Assembly: GCA_903884005.1 (NCBI GenBank)
Contig: CAISDA010000005.1
Coordinates: 51,713 to 115,712 of the forward strand
Source: an uncultured Ignavibacteriota bacterium
GTDB lineage: Bacteria; Bacteroidota; Ignavibacteria; UBA10030; UBA8401
Length of the DNA stretch: 64,000 nucleotides
Direction of reading: 5' to 3'
Shown: positions 1-9,850 of the stretch, piece after piece
How positions within the stretch are numbered: position 1 is the stretch's first letter
Layout of the letters: each line of letters opens with the position of its first letter
Position numbers and translations under genes: made by a program
The notes under the pieces: generated by a model
The model's database searches: none
Told to the model about the DNA's origin: nothing
Seen by the model: the letters and a program-made list of their open reading frames with translations, nothing else

Positions 1-624
1 CGTCGGCCTCAGCATCGGCAGAAGAATATGTGCCGTGTGCTGGTATGCATTCGCCCCGTCGATGCGGCCAGCCTCTTCAATTTCCTTCGGAATAACGGCA
101 AGCCCTGCCAGGAACATCATCATATAATACCCGATGCCCCGCCACACGGTAAGGATCATGATCGAAATGATGTTGGTGGGATACTGAGAAAGCCATTTCA
201 CCGACGGCAAAGAAACCAGCGAAAAGATATAATTGACGATGCCTGTTTCTTCGGCGAACATCCATCGCCATATGATGCCGACGATCACGATCGGCGTAAC
301 GACGGGAATGAAATACACAAGACGGAATACCGTCGCGCCGCGCAGTGCACGCCGCACGGTAAGCGCAAGCAGCAGCGACAACGCCATCAGCACGGGTGTT
401 ACCAGGACATAGACGAATGAATTGAGCAGCGTCCACCAGAAATTACTGTCCGAAAAAAGCCGCCGATAATTATCGAACCCGGCAAACACATGTTCGTGAA
501 AAAAAGAATAATGCAGGAAGCTGTAATAGCAAATCTGCCCCATCGGCACTGCGACAAAAAACAGCAGCAGTCCGATCGCCGGTGCAAGAAATATATAAGG
601 TACGTAACGGTTCATGGTCTGCAT
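1..624 (-). CDS. Sugar ABC transporter permease, MalF/UgpA type (3' end outside window)
   Basis: The readable part (about 208 residues) begins MQTMNRYVPYIFLAPAIGLL and has hydrophobic membrane segments typical of the first permease of a carbohydrate ABC importer. It includes a FDNYRRLF stretch before the transporter core and, near the window edge, the EAA-loop region (KEIEEAGRIDGANAYQ) that docks the ATPase. An ATG at 615 is an alternative start; neither has a clear ribosome-binding site. It lies 20 bp downstream of a sugar-binding lipoprotein gene on the same strand, so the two should form one importer. The C-terminus, the second permease and the ATPase are not in the window, and the substrate cannot be read from this sequence. 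Confidence 0.88.
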   Translation of the reverse strand, partial: MQTMNRYVPYIFLAPAIGLLLFFVAVPMGQICYYSFLHYSFFHEHVFAGFDNYRRLFSDSNFWWTLLNSFVYVLVTPVLMALSLLLALTVRRALRGATVFRLVYFIPVVTPIVIVGIIWRWMFAEETGIVNYIFSLVSLPSVKWLSQYPTNIISIMILTVWRGIGYYMMMFLAGLAVIPKEIEEAGRIDGANAYQHTAHILLPMLRPT

Positions 625-644
625 ATTCTGAAGTGTACCCTGCT

Positions 645-1946
645 TTACCGTATCGGCACGCTTGCAAGCACGTCGTTCCACTCGGAGGCGGCACGGTCCA
701 GCGCCTCCTTTGTGCTCATTTTGCTAAGACATGCGTTCTGAATCGCCTCGTCGAACGAGTCGCGGAGGCGGTCAAACTCTGGATGCTGCAAATACGCCCG
801 CAGCCGTCCGGCGGTCGGCAGTTCCTGCGCTCCGAGCACACGCCCGCGGCTTTCAAGCGAACCGTCATCACGCGAAAAGAACGGATCCGCATACGCTCCG
901 GCGACCGATGGATAGGTCGTCGTTAATTTCGCGAACGCCAATTGGTTCTGCACATTCGTCACGAACAGGGCGAAGTCCGCGGCTTCCGTCTGGTGCGCCG
1001 ATGTGGACATGACCGCAATTGCCATAGCAGCCAGTTCATGTTTTCCCGATGCTCCGACGACGACCGGTGCGACCTCGGTCTGCGCATAGATCGCCGGTGC
1101 GTTCACGCCAATGCGCTTGAGAAAAACGGGACCCGTGAACATCATTGCGGTCTGTCCCGATTGATACGATTCGACGATCATGGACCCTGGTTTCATGATC
1201 GACTCGCTCTGAAGATAGCCGCTGCGGTAGAGTGCGACCCACTGATCGATGAGCGCAACGCCCCGCGCGCTGTTGAAAGCGGCATGCGTAAGCGATGAAT
1301 CGGCCATCATGACGCCTTCCGACTCGAGCATCATGGGCAGGTAACTGTCCTTGCCGATATTCCAAAATGATGCGAACTTGCCCGTTCTATCCTTATAGTG
1401 TTTAATGAACTCCACAAGCTGTGTGAAATTTTTCGGCAGATCGGATCGTGAAAATCCGGCGTCGGCCATATACTGTTTGTTATAGATAAGGATATATGTG
1501 TTCAGATACCACGGGAGGGCCACAATTTTTCGGTCGAATGTGCAGAGGGCCAGCGCGTTGGGAAGAAATGACGATGGGCCGTGTGCGACGGCGGCGGAAA
1601 GATCCGTCAGAGCATCCATCCCGTAAAATTTTGCAAGAAAATCGGCCGAAAGATTCACGACATCGGGCGCATTGCCTGCGGCGGCCGAGGCCAGCAGCTT
1701 TTGGATTGCCGCGTCGTAGGGCACGTCGACCCAGCGGATCGTCCGGTCCGGATGCTGCCGCTCATAGTCCTGGATCATCGCATGAATATACTCGTCGAAT
1801 GTCGGCGACAACTGCAGCGTCCAGAATTCGATAACAGTGCGTGTCTCGGTCTTTGCACACCCCGGAACGGAGCAGCATAGTCCTGACAGGACTGCCACGG
1901 CAGTGCAAAAAAGGAGGAAATGTTTTGTGATCTGTTTCATAGACAT
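645..1946 (-). CDS. Extracellular solute-binding protein, family 1 (sugar ABC transporter lipoprotein)
   Basis: A protein of about 433 residues with an N-terminal hydrophobic signal and a likely lipobox ending VPGC, so it is probably a lipoprotein facing the periplasm. The mature part starts with the fold typical of family 1 sugar-binding proteins (VIEFWTLQLSPTFDEYI, APDVVNLSADFLAKF, LPWYLNTYILIYNKQ). It would capture an oligosaccharide or sugar and deliver it to the permease encoded immediately downstream. The ATG at 1946 (MSMKQITK) was preferred to a GTG at 1964 because it gives a compact signal peptide. A perfect hairpin separates it from the upstream DUF4623-like gene, so it may have its own promoter. 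Confidence 0.9.
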   Translation of the reverse strand: MSMKQITKHFLLFCTAVAVLSGLCCSVPGCAKTETRTVIEFWTLQLSPTFDEYIHAMIQDYERQHPDRTIRWVDVPYDAAIQKLLASAAAGNAPDVVNLSADFLAKFYGMDALTDLSAAVAHGPSSFLPNALALCTFDRKIVALPWYLNTYILIYNKQYMADAGFSRSDLPKNFTQLVEFIKHYKDRTGKFASFWNIGKDSYLPMMLESEGVMMADSSLTHAAFNSARGVALIDQWVALYRSGYLQSESIMKPGSMIVESYQSGQTAMMFTGPVFLKRIGVNAPAIYAQTEVAPVVVGASGKHELAAMAIAVMSTSAHQTEAADFALFVTNVQNQLAFAKLTTTYPSVAGAYADPFFSRDDGSLESRGRVLGAQELPTAGRLRAYLQHPEFDRLRDSFDEAIQNACLSKMSTKEALDRAASEWNDVLASVPIR

Positions 1947-2002
1947 GGATAGGCGGCACAACACGAACTCTCTGAACTACTCGAATCGGTCTTTAAATAC
2001 CA

Positions 2003-2030
2003 ATGAGGGCCGCCTCACGGCGGCCCTCAT
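2003..2030 (-). terminator. Perfect 12-bp hairpin after the DUF4623-like gene
   Basis: A 12-bp perfect stem (ATGAGGGCCGCC and its complement) with a 4-base TCAC loop lies 22 bp past the stop codon of the gene ending at 2053. On the minus strand it is followed by TTGGTATTT, a weak T-run. It most likely ends the transcript of the large T9SS protein before the ABC transporter genes. Confidence 0.7.
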
Positions 2031-2052
2031 CCTATTGATTACCACAGTACGA

Positions 2053-5000
2053 TTACTTCAGCAGCATCAACTTACGCACGCTGGTGAATTGCGTTCCGTC
2101 GGCGCCTCTGGCTTCCAGACGGTAGAAATACACGCCGCTGGCAAGGTGCGAAGCATTGAATGAAACGGCATGCACGCCCGAGAGCAGATCGCCATTGACG
2201 AGTTCGGTAACGCGCTGTCCCAGAAGATTGAAGACCGTCAGCGTCACGTTCGCTTTCACCGCAAGGGAGAAGCGGATGGTCGTGGCCGGATTGAAGGGGT
2301 TCGGATAATTCTGCGCAAGCGCATAGCCTTGCGGCATCATCTCTTCCTTACCCACCGACGTTGTCGTTCCTTTTTTGTAATACGCTGCGATCCAGAGATC
2401 GGTGTCGATCAACCAGGAGAACGTCGGATTGAACACGCTGCCAAAGTCGTTATAACCGCCGTCGCTGAATTTTTCCCACACACGGTTCGCGTTATCGCCC
2501 TGACCGTCCTTGTCGAGATACATGGCGATTGTGTCGTTCGCCGTCGTTGTGAATTCAAAGCCAATGAAGACGGGGCCGTTCACCTTGATCGGATAATCAA
2601 GGATAATGGTGTTTCCCGCTTTTGTCGTATCGATCTTATCGGCCATGATCATCACGGACACGAGAGTCGAATCGGGCTTGCCGGACGACGCAACCGTCTT
2701 CACGACAAGGTTCACCGTGTCTGGATCGCCGACAATTTTTTTGTATGCAAAGTGCACCTTGAAACCCGAGAGCATATCATTCTTCTTCAAGGGGAAGCGC
2801 TCGTACTTGCCCACATCGCCATAACTGTTCGTGCCGGCAATGAATCCTACGCCGTACGGGTTCTTCAGCAGCGTAGCGGTGTTGCCATAGAACAGCGTGT
2901 CGAGTGTGCTGACAACCAAACTCGCATTGTTCGTGAATGCGGCCAGGCCGTTGTTTGTGCCCATGATGAACGCAAGGAAATTATCGTTTGCCAGCGGAAG
3001 CATTGCCACTGCGCCCGTGCCGTTGCCGTTGGATTGTTTTCCAATGGAGGGCGAAGAGAACGCAAGTTTTGCGGCGGATGGAACGGTGACATCGACAATG
3101 GAAATGCGTTCGTCGGTGTACGGCGGCCCATCGTTCGGATAGTAGCACATCACATATTTCTTGCCGAGGCGTTCAAAGTACTTGATCGCCGTGACATCCG
3201 TGCCGACCACACCGGTCGAGATGCTGTCCACGACCGCACCGGCGGCGCTGTAATGATACAATGCGCGACCGTACGATTTGACATAGAGCGAACTGTCCGA
3301 TGCGAGCGCTGCGCTCGGAACCGATCCGAGATTGCCGTTCGCCAGCGTGATCACCTGGGCGGTGAAACTTGCGCCTTTGGTGGCCGTTGTAAATTTGACG
3401 ACCTTGTTCATACCGGAGACTGCTGCGAATACTTTCAGCGTATTGTCGCTTGCTTTACCGAAGACGCTGAAGATATCGCCCACGCGGCCGCCGACCACAG
3501 CCGAGAGCACCGTGTCTATGACCGTCTTGGCAGAATCCGATTCACTGTTCCAGCGGTACAGTTTGAATGATGATACTGAAATATCGGTCGTCATGTTGCC
3601 GGCAAAGATCACGCCGTCATCAGACACGTCCACGAAATCGAGTGGGAATGTTCCGCCCGTGACCGAAGCTGCCGGCATCATCACGCCGACGCTGTCGCCC
3701 TTCATGGCGTCGAACACAACGATCTTCGTTCCGCCATTGCGCGCAACAACATAGAGGCGGTCTTTGCCGCCGACCTTGCCGTATGCCATGCCGCGTTCAT
3801 AGTTCCCCGTGGAGAATGTTGATGGGAACGTTCCGGCCGCCTGCGTCTTTGCCCAATACGGATAGAGAGGATCGGACGGCGGAACCACCAGTTTCACGAT
3901 CTTGTAGACGGCACTCGACACATCGCTGGTGATCATGCCCGCCGCGTATGCGATCGCTTTGAATGTGACCGAATCGCTGCTGATCTTGACAGAATCGACA
4001 AACAGTTTTGATGCTGTGGATGCGGCAGCCGAATCGGGTGTGGTGCCGTTCAATGTGTAATAGATCTTCGCGCCGGGCGAGTTCACAGTGATTTTCACCC
4101 AGAACGCGGAATTATATGTGCCGGCGGGCGGATTGAAAACTGGAACAGTGATCTGCTGCGGTGGCGCAAATTTATACGCACCGATGCCGTTGTTGGTTCC
4201 GAGCACATAAATGTTCTCAGTGGCATCGCTGTTACCCTTGACGCTCACATCGCCCGTGGCATTACTGTTGCCCACCGAACCCATCGACGGCGATGTCGCG
4301 ACAAGGGCAGCTCCGGCAAGGCCTGTTGTCACATCGAATATCTTCGCATTCTCGTTCGCCGCGCCGGTATGATATATCGCCAGATATTTTTTTGCGCCGA
4401 TCTCGAAGTACCGCAGGGCATTACTGCCGGTGCCGATTACACTGGACGAGGACGAATCGACAAGCGTCCCGTTTATCAGATAGCGTTTCACATTGTTGCC
4501 TTGCGCTTTGATGTACAGCTCCGTTGCAGTCAGGTTAGGAGAGATGGATGGCGTGCCCCCTCCGGACCCGTTCCCGCTGAGCGTGAGCACTGTGGAGGTG
4601 AATGTCGTCCCCTTGTCGGCGGTCGTCAATTTGATCACCTGTGTGCTCGATGCTCCAACAGCCCAGATCGCAAGCGAATTATCCGCAGCCGAGCCGGTAA
4701 CCGTAAACTTATCGCCGAGCCGCACTTTTGCCGTGAATGCGGCGGCTAATTTAGGCTGCGCGCTTTCAGAAGACCATTGATAGATCCTGAATGTCGTATC
4801 GGAACCGGTACCAACCACCAAATTACATGCGTAGATAATTCCGTCCGCAGAGACATCAACATCATTGATCTTCAGCGTTCCGGAAGCGATGGCATCAAAT
4901 CCCGTGACGTCAAGCACACCAACGCTGTCGCCGGTAGCGGCGTTGAGCACATAGACGTTGTTGGATATTTTGCGATCAACAAGATACATCCGATCGACCG

Positions 5001-6117
5001 AACCATACGTTGCCGGATTCACTTTATATGAAGCGATGCCGTTATTAGTGGCAAGCACATACACAGTCACAGTATTGTCGCCGTTCACTTTGATGCCGAG
5101 ATCGCCTGTGCCGTTCCCGTTGCTCACGGCACCGAGCGTCGACGATGCACCCACAAGGATCGCATTAGCGAGCCCGGCTGTGATGTCGATGATGCGGACG
5201 TTTTCATTCGTCGCGCCATACGCGTAGACGGCAAGATATTTTTTCCCGCCGGCCTCGAAATACCTGAGCGCGTTGCTCCCTGTGCCGATGATGCTGCCGG
5301 ACACGGAATCAACGAGCGTGCCGTTTGCCTGATAGCGTTTCAGGTATGTGCCGTTCGCTTTAATGAACAATTCAGTGCCTGTCGTATTTGGGCACACAGC
5401 CGGGGTGGTGCCAAGCGCTGCTCCCGTAAGAGTAATTGTGTTCGGGGTGAATGTCGCACCATTATCTGTCGTCGTAAATTTCATGACCTTCGATGTGCCC
5501 GTACCTGCCGCCCAAATCACGAGCGAATTATCGGCGGTGGAACCCGTCACCGTAAATTTGTCGCCGAGGCGTATCTTTGTCACATAGCTGACGGCCACCT
5601 GCATCGTCGCCGTTTCACTCGTCCATTTATAAACCATAAAGACTGTATCAGCGCCGGCGCCTGATGTCAGACCACACGCAAAGATAACACCGTTCGAAGA
5701 GATGTCGGCATCGTTAATCTTCAACGTACCGAGTCCGGCAGCGGCAAATCCCGTACTGTCGAGCACACCCACGCTGTCGCCAGTTGCGGCATTCAACACA
5801 TATACAAAATTCGACACTTTTCTATCAACGAGCAGCATCCTGTCGTTGGCCCCGATCGTTCCGAACGCCATGCCGCGCTCGGTATTGGCGGTGCCCATGA
5901 AGGACGGATAATTCGCACCTGCCTGCGATTTTTCCCATACTTTCGCAAAGGGCTGCAGCGTAATCGTTCCTGTTGCAAATCCGCGTTCGGTATTGGCAGT
6001 CCCCATGAACGTAGGGTAATTTGCTCCGGCGGCGGATTTTTCCCAAAGCTTTGTTTGGGTGAACGCGGTGCCTGCCCATACCAAAAGAGCAAGTAGTAAT
6101 GTTAACTTTTTCATCAT
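2053..6117 (-). CDS. Large T9SS-secreted repeat protein with DUF4623-like propeller repeats
   Basis: A protein of 1354 residues. It opens with a signal peptide (MMKKLTLLLALLVWAGTAFT; ATG at 6117, with no plausible coding sequence in the upstream extension). It contains three long related repeats of roughly 300 residues with the pattern DRMYLVDRK, YVLNAATGDSVGVLD, LRYFEAGGKKYLAVY, characteristic of the DUF4623 family of Bacteroidetes surface proteins. A chitobiase/hexosaminidase C-terminal-like Ig module (VPVFNPPAGTYNSAFWVKI) sits between repeats two and three. The last 85 residues are a classical T9SS sorting domain (LAQNYPNPFNPATTI through SVRKLMLLK). It is therefore an outer-membrane-translocated, probably surface-attached protein; a glycan-binding role is inference. 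The N-terminus carries a 36-residue direct duplication. A half-conserved operator-like palindrome lies 148 bp upstream. Confidence 0.88.
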   Translation of the reverse strand: MMKKLTLLLALLVWAGTAFTQTKLWEKSAAGANYPTFMGTANTERGFATGTITLQPFAKVWEKSQAGANYPSFMGTANTERGMAFGTIGANDRMLLVDRKVSNFVYVLNAATGDSVGVLDSTGFAAAGLGTLKINDADISSNGVIFACGLTSGAGADTVFMVYKWTSETATMQVAVSYVTKIRLGDKFTVTGSTADNSLVIWAAGTGTSKVMKFTTTDNGATFTPNTITLTGAALGTTPAVCPNTTGTELFIKANGTYLKRYQANGTLVDSVSGSIIGTGSNALRYFEAGGKKYLAVYAYGATNENVRIIDITAGLANAILVGASSTLGAVSNGNGTGDLGIKVNGDNTVTVYVLATNNGIASYKVNPATYGSVDRMYLVDRKISNNVYVLNAATGDSVGVLDVTGFDAIASGTLKINDVDVSADGIIYACNLVVGTGSDTTFRIYQWSSESAQPKLAAAFTAKVRLGDKFTVTGSAADNSLAIWAVGASSTQVIKLTTADKGTTFTSTVLTLSGNGSGGGTPSISPNLTATELYIKAQGNNVKRYLINGTLVDSSSSSVIGTGSNALRYFEIGAKKYLAIYHTGAANENAKIFDVTTGLAGAALVATSPSMGSVGNSNATGDVSVKGNSDATENIYVLGTNNGIGAYKFAPPQQITVPVFNPPAGTYNSAFWVKITVNSPGAKIYYTLNGTTPDSAAASTASKLFVDSVKISSDSVTFKAIAYAAGMITSDVSSAVYKIVKLVVPPSDPLYPYWAKTQAAGTFPSTFSTGNYERGMAYGKVGGKDRLYVVARNGGTKIVVFDAMKGDSVGVMMPAASVTGGTFPLDFVDVSDDGVIFAGNMTTDISVSSFKLYRWNSESDSAKTVIDTVLSAVVGGRVGDIFSVFGKASDNTLKVFAAVSGMNKVVKFTTATKGASFTAQVITLANGNLGSVPSAALASDSSLYVKSYGRALYHYSAAGAVVDSISTGVVGTDVTAIKYFERLGKKYVMCYYPNDGPPYTDERISIVDVTVPSAAKLAFSSPSIGKQSNGNGTGAVAMLPLANDNFLAFIMGTNNGLAAFTNNASLVVSTLDTLFYGNTATLLKNPYGVGFIAGTNSYGDVGKYERFPLKKNDMLSGFKVHFAYKKIVGDPDTVNLVVKTVASSGKPDSTLVSVMIMADKIDTTKAGNTIILDYPIKVNGPVFIGFEFTTTANDTIAMYLDKDGQGDNANRVWEKFSDGGYNDFGSVFNPTFSWLIDTDLWIAAYYKKGTTTSVGKEEMMPQGYALAQNYPNPFNPATTIRFSLAVKANVTLTVFNLLGQRVTELVNGDLLSGVHAVSFNASHLASGVYFYRLEARGADGTQFTSVRKLMLLK

Positions 6118-6264
6118 TACTCCAAATGTGAATGATATGAATGTGAACTGACAACGGTGACAAAAAAAATTTGTGCATCCAGGACGGTATGCGCGGCTCC
6201 GTCCACGGTCAGGCAACGTGTGAACGGGCGACAGACCAATATCCAAATTTATCTCGTTCGGCTC

Positions 6265-6284
6265 TACTACATCATAGGGTAGTG
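6265..6284. promoter_or_regulatory. Degenerate copy of the 22.26-kb palindromic operator
   Basis: TACTACATCATAGGGTAGTG matches the perfect palindrome at 22257-22276 in its first 11 bases and in 15 of 20 overall. It lies upstream of the T9SS gene that starts at 6117, as expected for a transcription factor site. Binding is inferred. Confidence 0.5.
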
Positions 6285-6298
6285 TCCATTCTGCGCGT

Positions 6299-7714
6299 TC
6301 AGGTCCTCCAGAACAATTTCTTCTTCGTAAAGAAACTCGTCAGAATTGCCACCATGGCAGTGATGAACGTTCCTTTCGCCAGCCCCACCCATGCGGCCTG
6401 GGGCAGCGCGCCGATCGCTGCATCGATGCCGGTCAGCGCCATGACGGGCATCACGACGGTTGCGCCGGCAATGTAGGCGATCATGGGATTCTGGCCGTTC
6501 TGCACGAGAAGAGCGACAACGCGCCCGCGCCGGAAGACATCGATCACAATGGACAATGCGACATATGCCATGATCGCCAGCCCGTCCATCACAAAGTAGT
6601 AACTCAGCGTGGGGTGGTCTTTTTTAATGCCGCCCTCGAACGCTTCAAAGCATAATCCGAGCAGGAGCCAGTAGATGCCCCAGCGAAGCAGATCCTGATA
6701 GTGCCGGCCGATCGTTGTCCGATCGTTGGACAACAGGAAGAGAGCACAAACGGCATACACCGAATCGACAATGACGGTCACCGTGGTCATGCGCATGAAG
6801 AGGCCTGTGACCGTGATCACAACAATCATCAGCATGAGAACGAGCAGGATGCTCATGCTGCCCGAGTGCGGCCGGGCCGGCTCGGTCTCCGCCGAATGCA
6901 GGTATGACCGCATCAGGTCGCCGGCGATCGACCCCGGAATGACAATGAAGAGATACTGGAGATAATACAGTTTGTACGCCCATGGAAACGCCGACTGTGC
7001 CCACAACCACTGGTTCCAGCTTCCATCGACGCTTTGCGTGAGGCGGAGAGCAAGGAGAACGCCGAGGATGCCGAGGCGGACCAGGAGCGCATTTCGCGTC
7101 CAGAGCCAAATAAGCGATCCGAAGACCGCGGTATTGGCAAGCACGATAATAATGATGTCGCTCCGTCCGACGGAAAATCCGCTCCCGTTCGGATACGTGA
7201 GCACGGCAAGCAGCAGCGCCGAACCGCCGTAGCCGGCCGCTTTTACCGCCGCGCGTATCCAGACGGGAACGGATGCCGGCAAACGGAGGAGCATCTGAAA
7301 GAGCAGCACGAAACCGAGCATGCCTGTCATCCAATCCAGCCATGTCGGTTCCGGATGCAATGAGTACGGCTTGATATGCTGTATGAAAATGGCAAACCAC
7401 ACGAGCAGGACACCGCGCTGCAGGATCTGGAGCAGGATCTTCCACTGGGGCGCGCCGCTGTCGATTTTTTTCTGCAGCGCGAACGGAAACGCGGCTCCCA
7501 TGGAAAAGAGAAATAATGGGAACACAAGATCCACCCAGGTAATACCCGGAAGGTTGGGATTAAAAATGAATGCCGGCGGCGGCACCTGCGCGTGATACAT
7601 CCACGCCGGCAGCGGCACGATATAATGAATGGCGCCCGAGAGTATCATCAAGAGGATCGCCAGGCCGCGCAGGGCGTCCAGCGCATCGGCGCGGCGTTGT
7701 GGTGCATTGATCAT
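6299..7714 (-). CDS. DUF5009 / heparan-alpha-glucosaminide N-acetyltransferase-like membrane protein
   Basis: A polytopic membrane protein of about 471 residues with the signature DALRGLAILLMILSG near the N-terminus and NPNLPGITWVDLVFPLFLFSMG after the first loop. Both are typical of the HGSNAT/DUF5009 (NagX-like) family. Lysosomal HGSNAT transfers an acetyl group across a membrane to terminal glucosamine; bacterial members occur in amino-sugar and glycan clusters, and an acyltransferase role is inferred here. The ATG at 7714 is preferred to a GTG at 7768 because GGAG lies 8 bases before it and the family core starts just after it. It follows three glycosidase-like genes in the same direction. 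Confidence 0.82.
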   Translation of the reverse strand: MINAPQRRADALDALRGLAILLMILSGAIHYIVPLPAWMYHAQVPPPAFIFNPNLPGITWVDLVFPLFLFSMGAAFPFALQKKIDSGAPQWKILLQILQRGVLLVWFAIFIQHIKPYSLHPEPTWLDWMTGMLGFVLLFQMLLRLPASVPVWIRAAVKAAGYGGSALLLAVLTYPNGSGFSVGRSDIIIIVLANTAVFGSLIWLWTRNALLVRLGILGVLLALRLTQSVDGSWNQWLWAQSAFPWAYKLYYLQYLFIVIPGSIAGDLMRSYLHSAETEPARPHSGSMSILLVLMLMIVVITVTGLFMRMTTVTVIVDSVYAVCALFLLSNDRTTIGRHYQDLLRWGIYWLLLGLCFEAFEGGIKKDHPTLSYYFVMDGLAIMAYVALSIVIDVFRRGRVVALLVQNGQNPMIAYIAGATVVMPVMALTGIDAAIGALPQAAWVGLAKGTFITAMVAILTSFFTKKKLFWRT

Positions 7715-7803
7715 TTCAGGAACTCCGGAGTACAATTCGTTCTTTGATGTAACACTGATGCTGTTCACAAATGGGACAATCGCCCAGTATTAGTTACCAC
7801 GAT

Positions 7804-9714
7804 TCATTTCATGACGATCAATTTTCGCGTCTGCGAAAACCCACCCGCCGTGAGTGTGTAAAAATACACGCCGCTCGACATGCGAGAGGCGTCCATTGTC
7901 ACGCTGTACCGTCCGGCACCTTGCGGCGCATCGACCAGTATCCGCACTTCCCTGCCCATGATGTCGAACACGCGCAGCGTCGCATGGGCGGGCGCCGAGA
8001 GCGTGTACGAGATGATGGTCGACGGATTGAACGGGTTCGGATAATTCGACATCAATTCAAAACGCGCCGGGGCTGATTCGCTGCGTTCGGGTGCCGCCGC
8101 CACACCCAGCACAGCATCGGGAGACAGCACACGGTTCACCATCACCATCATCGCGTCGGCCACCACATAGCGCCCCGGTTCGAGCTGCGAATTGTCCAAC
8201 TTCACCACCGTGCGCACGCCGGCCTGCAGCTTCACCGTCCCCACTTTATACCATCCCTTTTTTGTCAGGTCGCTTTGATCCACAATAACGGACATGGAAT
8301 CGTGATCGGAGTAGAGCGTATAGCGCGCATGCGCGGTCCATGGCGTATTGGGAACACGATAGGCGTAGACGTCATAGTTGGCTGTTGTCGGAACCGTCCA
8401 CCGATACACAATGGACGCGGCTGTGACCGTGTCGGAGGTTCGCATGACGGCGCCTTTGAATCCCTTCATCTGGTACGGCGACCATGCGCCCGAAGACGAA
8501 GCGCCCGGATCATCTTCATTCACGATCAGTGCGGCGGGGCGCCAGGCCGAATGGCCGCGGTCGGGTACGATCGCATGCTGCTTGTAGTATGTCGCCTTCA
8601 GCGTGTCGCCGAGCCGATTGTTGTTCTTGCGCAATCCCTCGTAGTAGAAAAACGCCTCGCCGTTGACACCGTTGTCACGATTCGCCTTCACCGCCTGCAG
8701 CAGATAGTCGGGCGCCATTACGTATTCCGTCGAACCGGTTCCGAGATTCATGAGAATGCCGGGAAACAATTTCGACTTATTGGCGGATCCCACAAGGCTC
8801 AGGGATTGGTACAACTCGTAGGAATAGTCTGCAAACGAGTACCGATAGAGCTGCGGGATGTAGTGGTCGGGAATTCCCATGAGAAGCCAGTTGTATGAGT
8901 CCTGCAGGTATTCCTGATAGGACCAGGGGTACTGCGACGGGCTGGAGGCAACGACCAGATGACCGCTTTGTTTTTTGATGAATGTGCGAACGCCGGCATA
9001 CCACTGATTCATTTTGTCGGCACGCCATCGCATCCACGCCGCGTCTGTGAATACGGACGGCGGTGCGCTTCCCGCATGGTCCGCCTTATAGAGGGCAACG
9101 GTGACCGAATCGTATCCGCCCTCGACAGGCATGGCGGGGATCCGGTCCGAAAATTCGACGCCGTCCACATCATACTTCACGATGACTTCTTTGATCAGCG
9201 AATTCATAAATGTTTGAACATCCGGGTTCACCGCAGACATCCAGTCGAATCCGTTCTTGTTGCAGATCTGTCCGTCGGCCGAGCGGAGAGCCCACGACGG
9301 ATATTTCGCAAGGATGTGTCCGCCGCGAGGGAAACTATTGTCCGAATACCATGCGGCGAAGCCGTATTCAAACCAGGGATAGACCTCGATGCCGACGCGG
9401 TGCGCCTCGATGACGACACGGTCGAGCGGGTCGCGTCCCTTGAATTGCGCATGGATCGATTGTCCGAACATGCTGTCCATGACGGCGCTTTGATACTGTG
9501 TGTAGGCGCCATTCCACACCACGGTGAGAACGGCATTGACACCGATGGAAGCAAGATAATCCATTGCATCGGCGATGTTTTGGTCGGAGAACAGCACATT
9601 GCTGTCCACATTCGTCAGTTTCACTCCGCGAAATTCCTCGAGCTGCTGCGGCAGTACAGGCGCAGCGCACAACAACACTGCCGCAAGAAGAGCACAATAC
9701 GTTCTTGATACCAT
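7804..9714 (-). CDS. GHL10-family glycosidase-like protein with T9SS sorting domain (paralogue 1)
   Basis: A protein of 636 residues with a signal peptide (ATG at 9714, MVSRTYCALLAAVLLCAAP). The N-terminal two thirds is a GHL10 (DUF187) barrel: EFRGVKLTNVDSNVL, GIEVYPWFEYGFAAW, VDGVEFSDRIPAMPVEGGYDS. Next comes a golvesin/xanthan-lyase C-terminal-like beta domain (YDVYAYRVPNTPW through GRYVVADAMMV), then a T9SS sorting domain (NYPNPFNPSTIISY to KLIVMK). It is predicted to act on glycans at the cell surface. It differs from its two neighbours at the putative active-site loop, where they have GIQGDDRLPAMP and this one has GVEFSDRIPAMP, which may mean a different substrate or weaker catalysis. 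Confidence 0.88.
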   Translation of the reverse strand: MVSRTYCALLAAVLLCAAPVLPQQLEEFRGVKLTNVDSNVLFSDQNIADAMDYLASIGVNAVLTVVWNGAYTQYQSAVMDSMFGQSIHAQFKGRDPLDRVVIEAHRVGIEVYPWFEYGFAAWYSDNSFPRGGHILAKYPSWALRSADGQICNKNGFDWMSAVNPDVQTFMNSLIKEVIVKYDVDGVEFSDRIPAMPVEGGYDSVTVALYKADHAGSAPPSVFTDAAWMRWRADKMNQWYAGVRTFIKKQSGHLVVASSPSQYPWSYQEYLQDSYNWLLMGIPDHYIPQLYRYSFADYSYELYQSLSLVGSANKSKLFPGILMNLGTGSTEYVMAPDYLLQAVKANRDNGVNGEAFFYYEGLRKNNNRLGDTLKATYYKQHAIVPDRGHSAWRPAALIVNEDDPGASSSGAWSPYQMKGFKGAVMRTSDTVTAASIVYRWTVPTTANYDVYAYRVPNTPWTAHARYTLYSDHDSMSVIVDQSDLTKKGWYKVGTVKLQAGVRTVVKLDNSQLEPGRYVVADAMMVMVNRVLSPDAVLGVAAAPERSESAPARFELMSNYPNPFNPSTIISYTLSAPAHATLRVFDIMGREVRILVDAPQGAGRYSVTMDASRMSSGVYFYTLTAGGFSQTRKLIVMK

Positions 9715-9730
9715 GAAACTCCCTAATAAT

Positions 9731-9773
9731 TCGCACCGCTTCGCGGTGCAGGCGAGATGCCATCCCGCCCTAC
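9731..9773. repeat. Intergenic repeat with a 7-bp GC hairpin
   Basis: The gap between two glycosidase-like genes holds the hairpin GCACCGC-TTC-GCGGTGC (9732-9748), followed by GGCGAGATGCCATCCCGCCC and then TAC. The second part resembles 43439-43460 (GCGAAATGACATTTCGCCCT then AC) and 41243-41264, so this looks like a member of a short dispersed repeat family. A terminator role for the preceding gene is possible, but no T-run follows. Confidence 0.5.
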
Positions 9774-9850
9774 TGTGCTGCGATTCCACAACTATTGATC
9801 AATGATCCCGAGTGACTGTACAGCGCAGAAATTGTTTTCATGAGCAACCG

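Noticed and set aside
2170..3570. Plus-strand open frame of 466 codons within the DUF4623-like gene
   Set aside because: Shadow frame with low-complexity, basic product.
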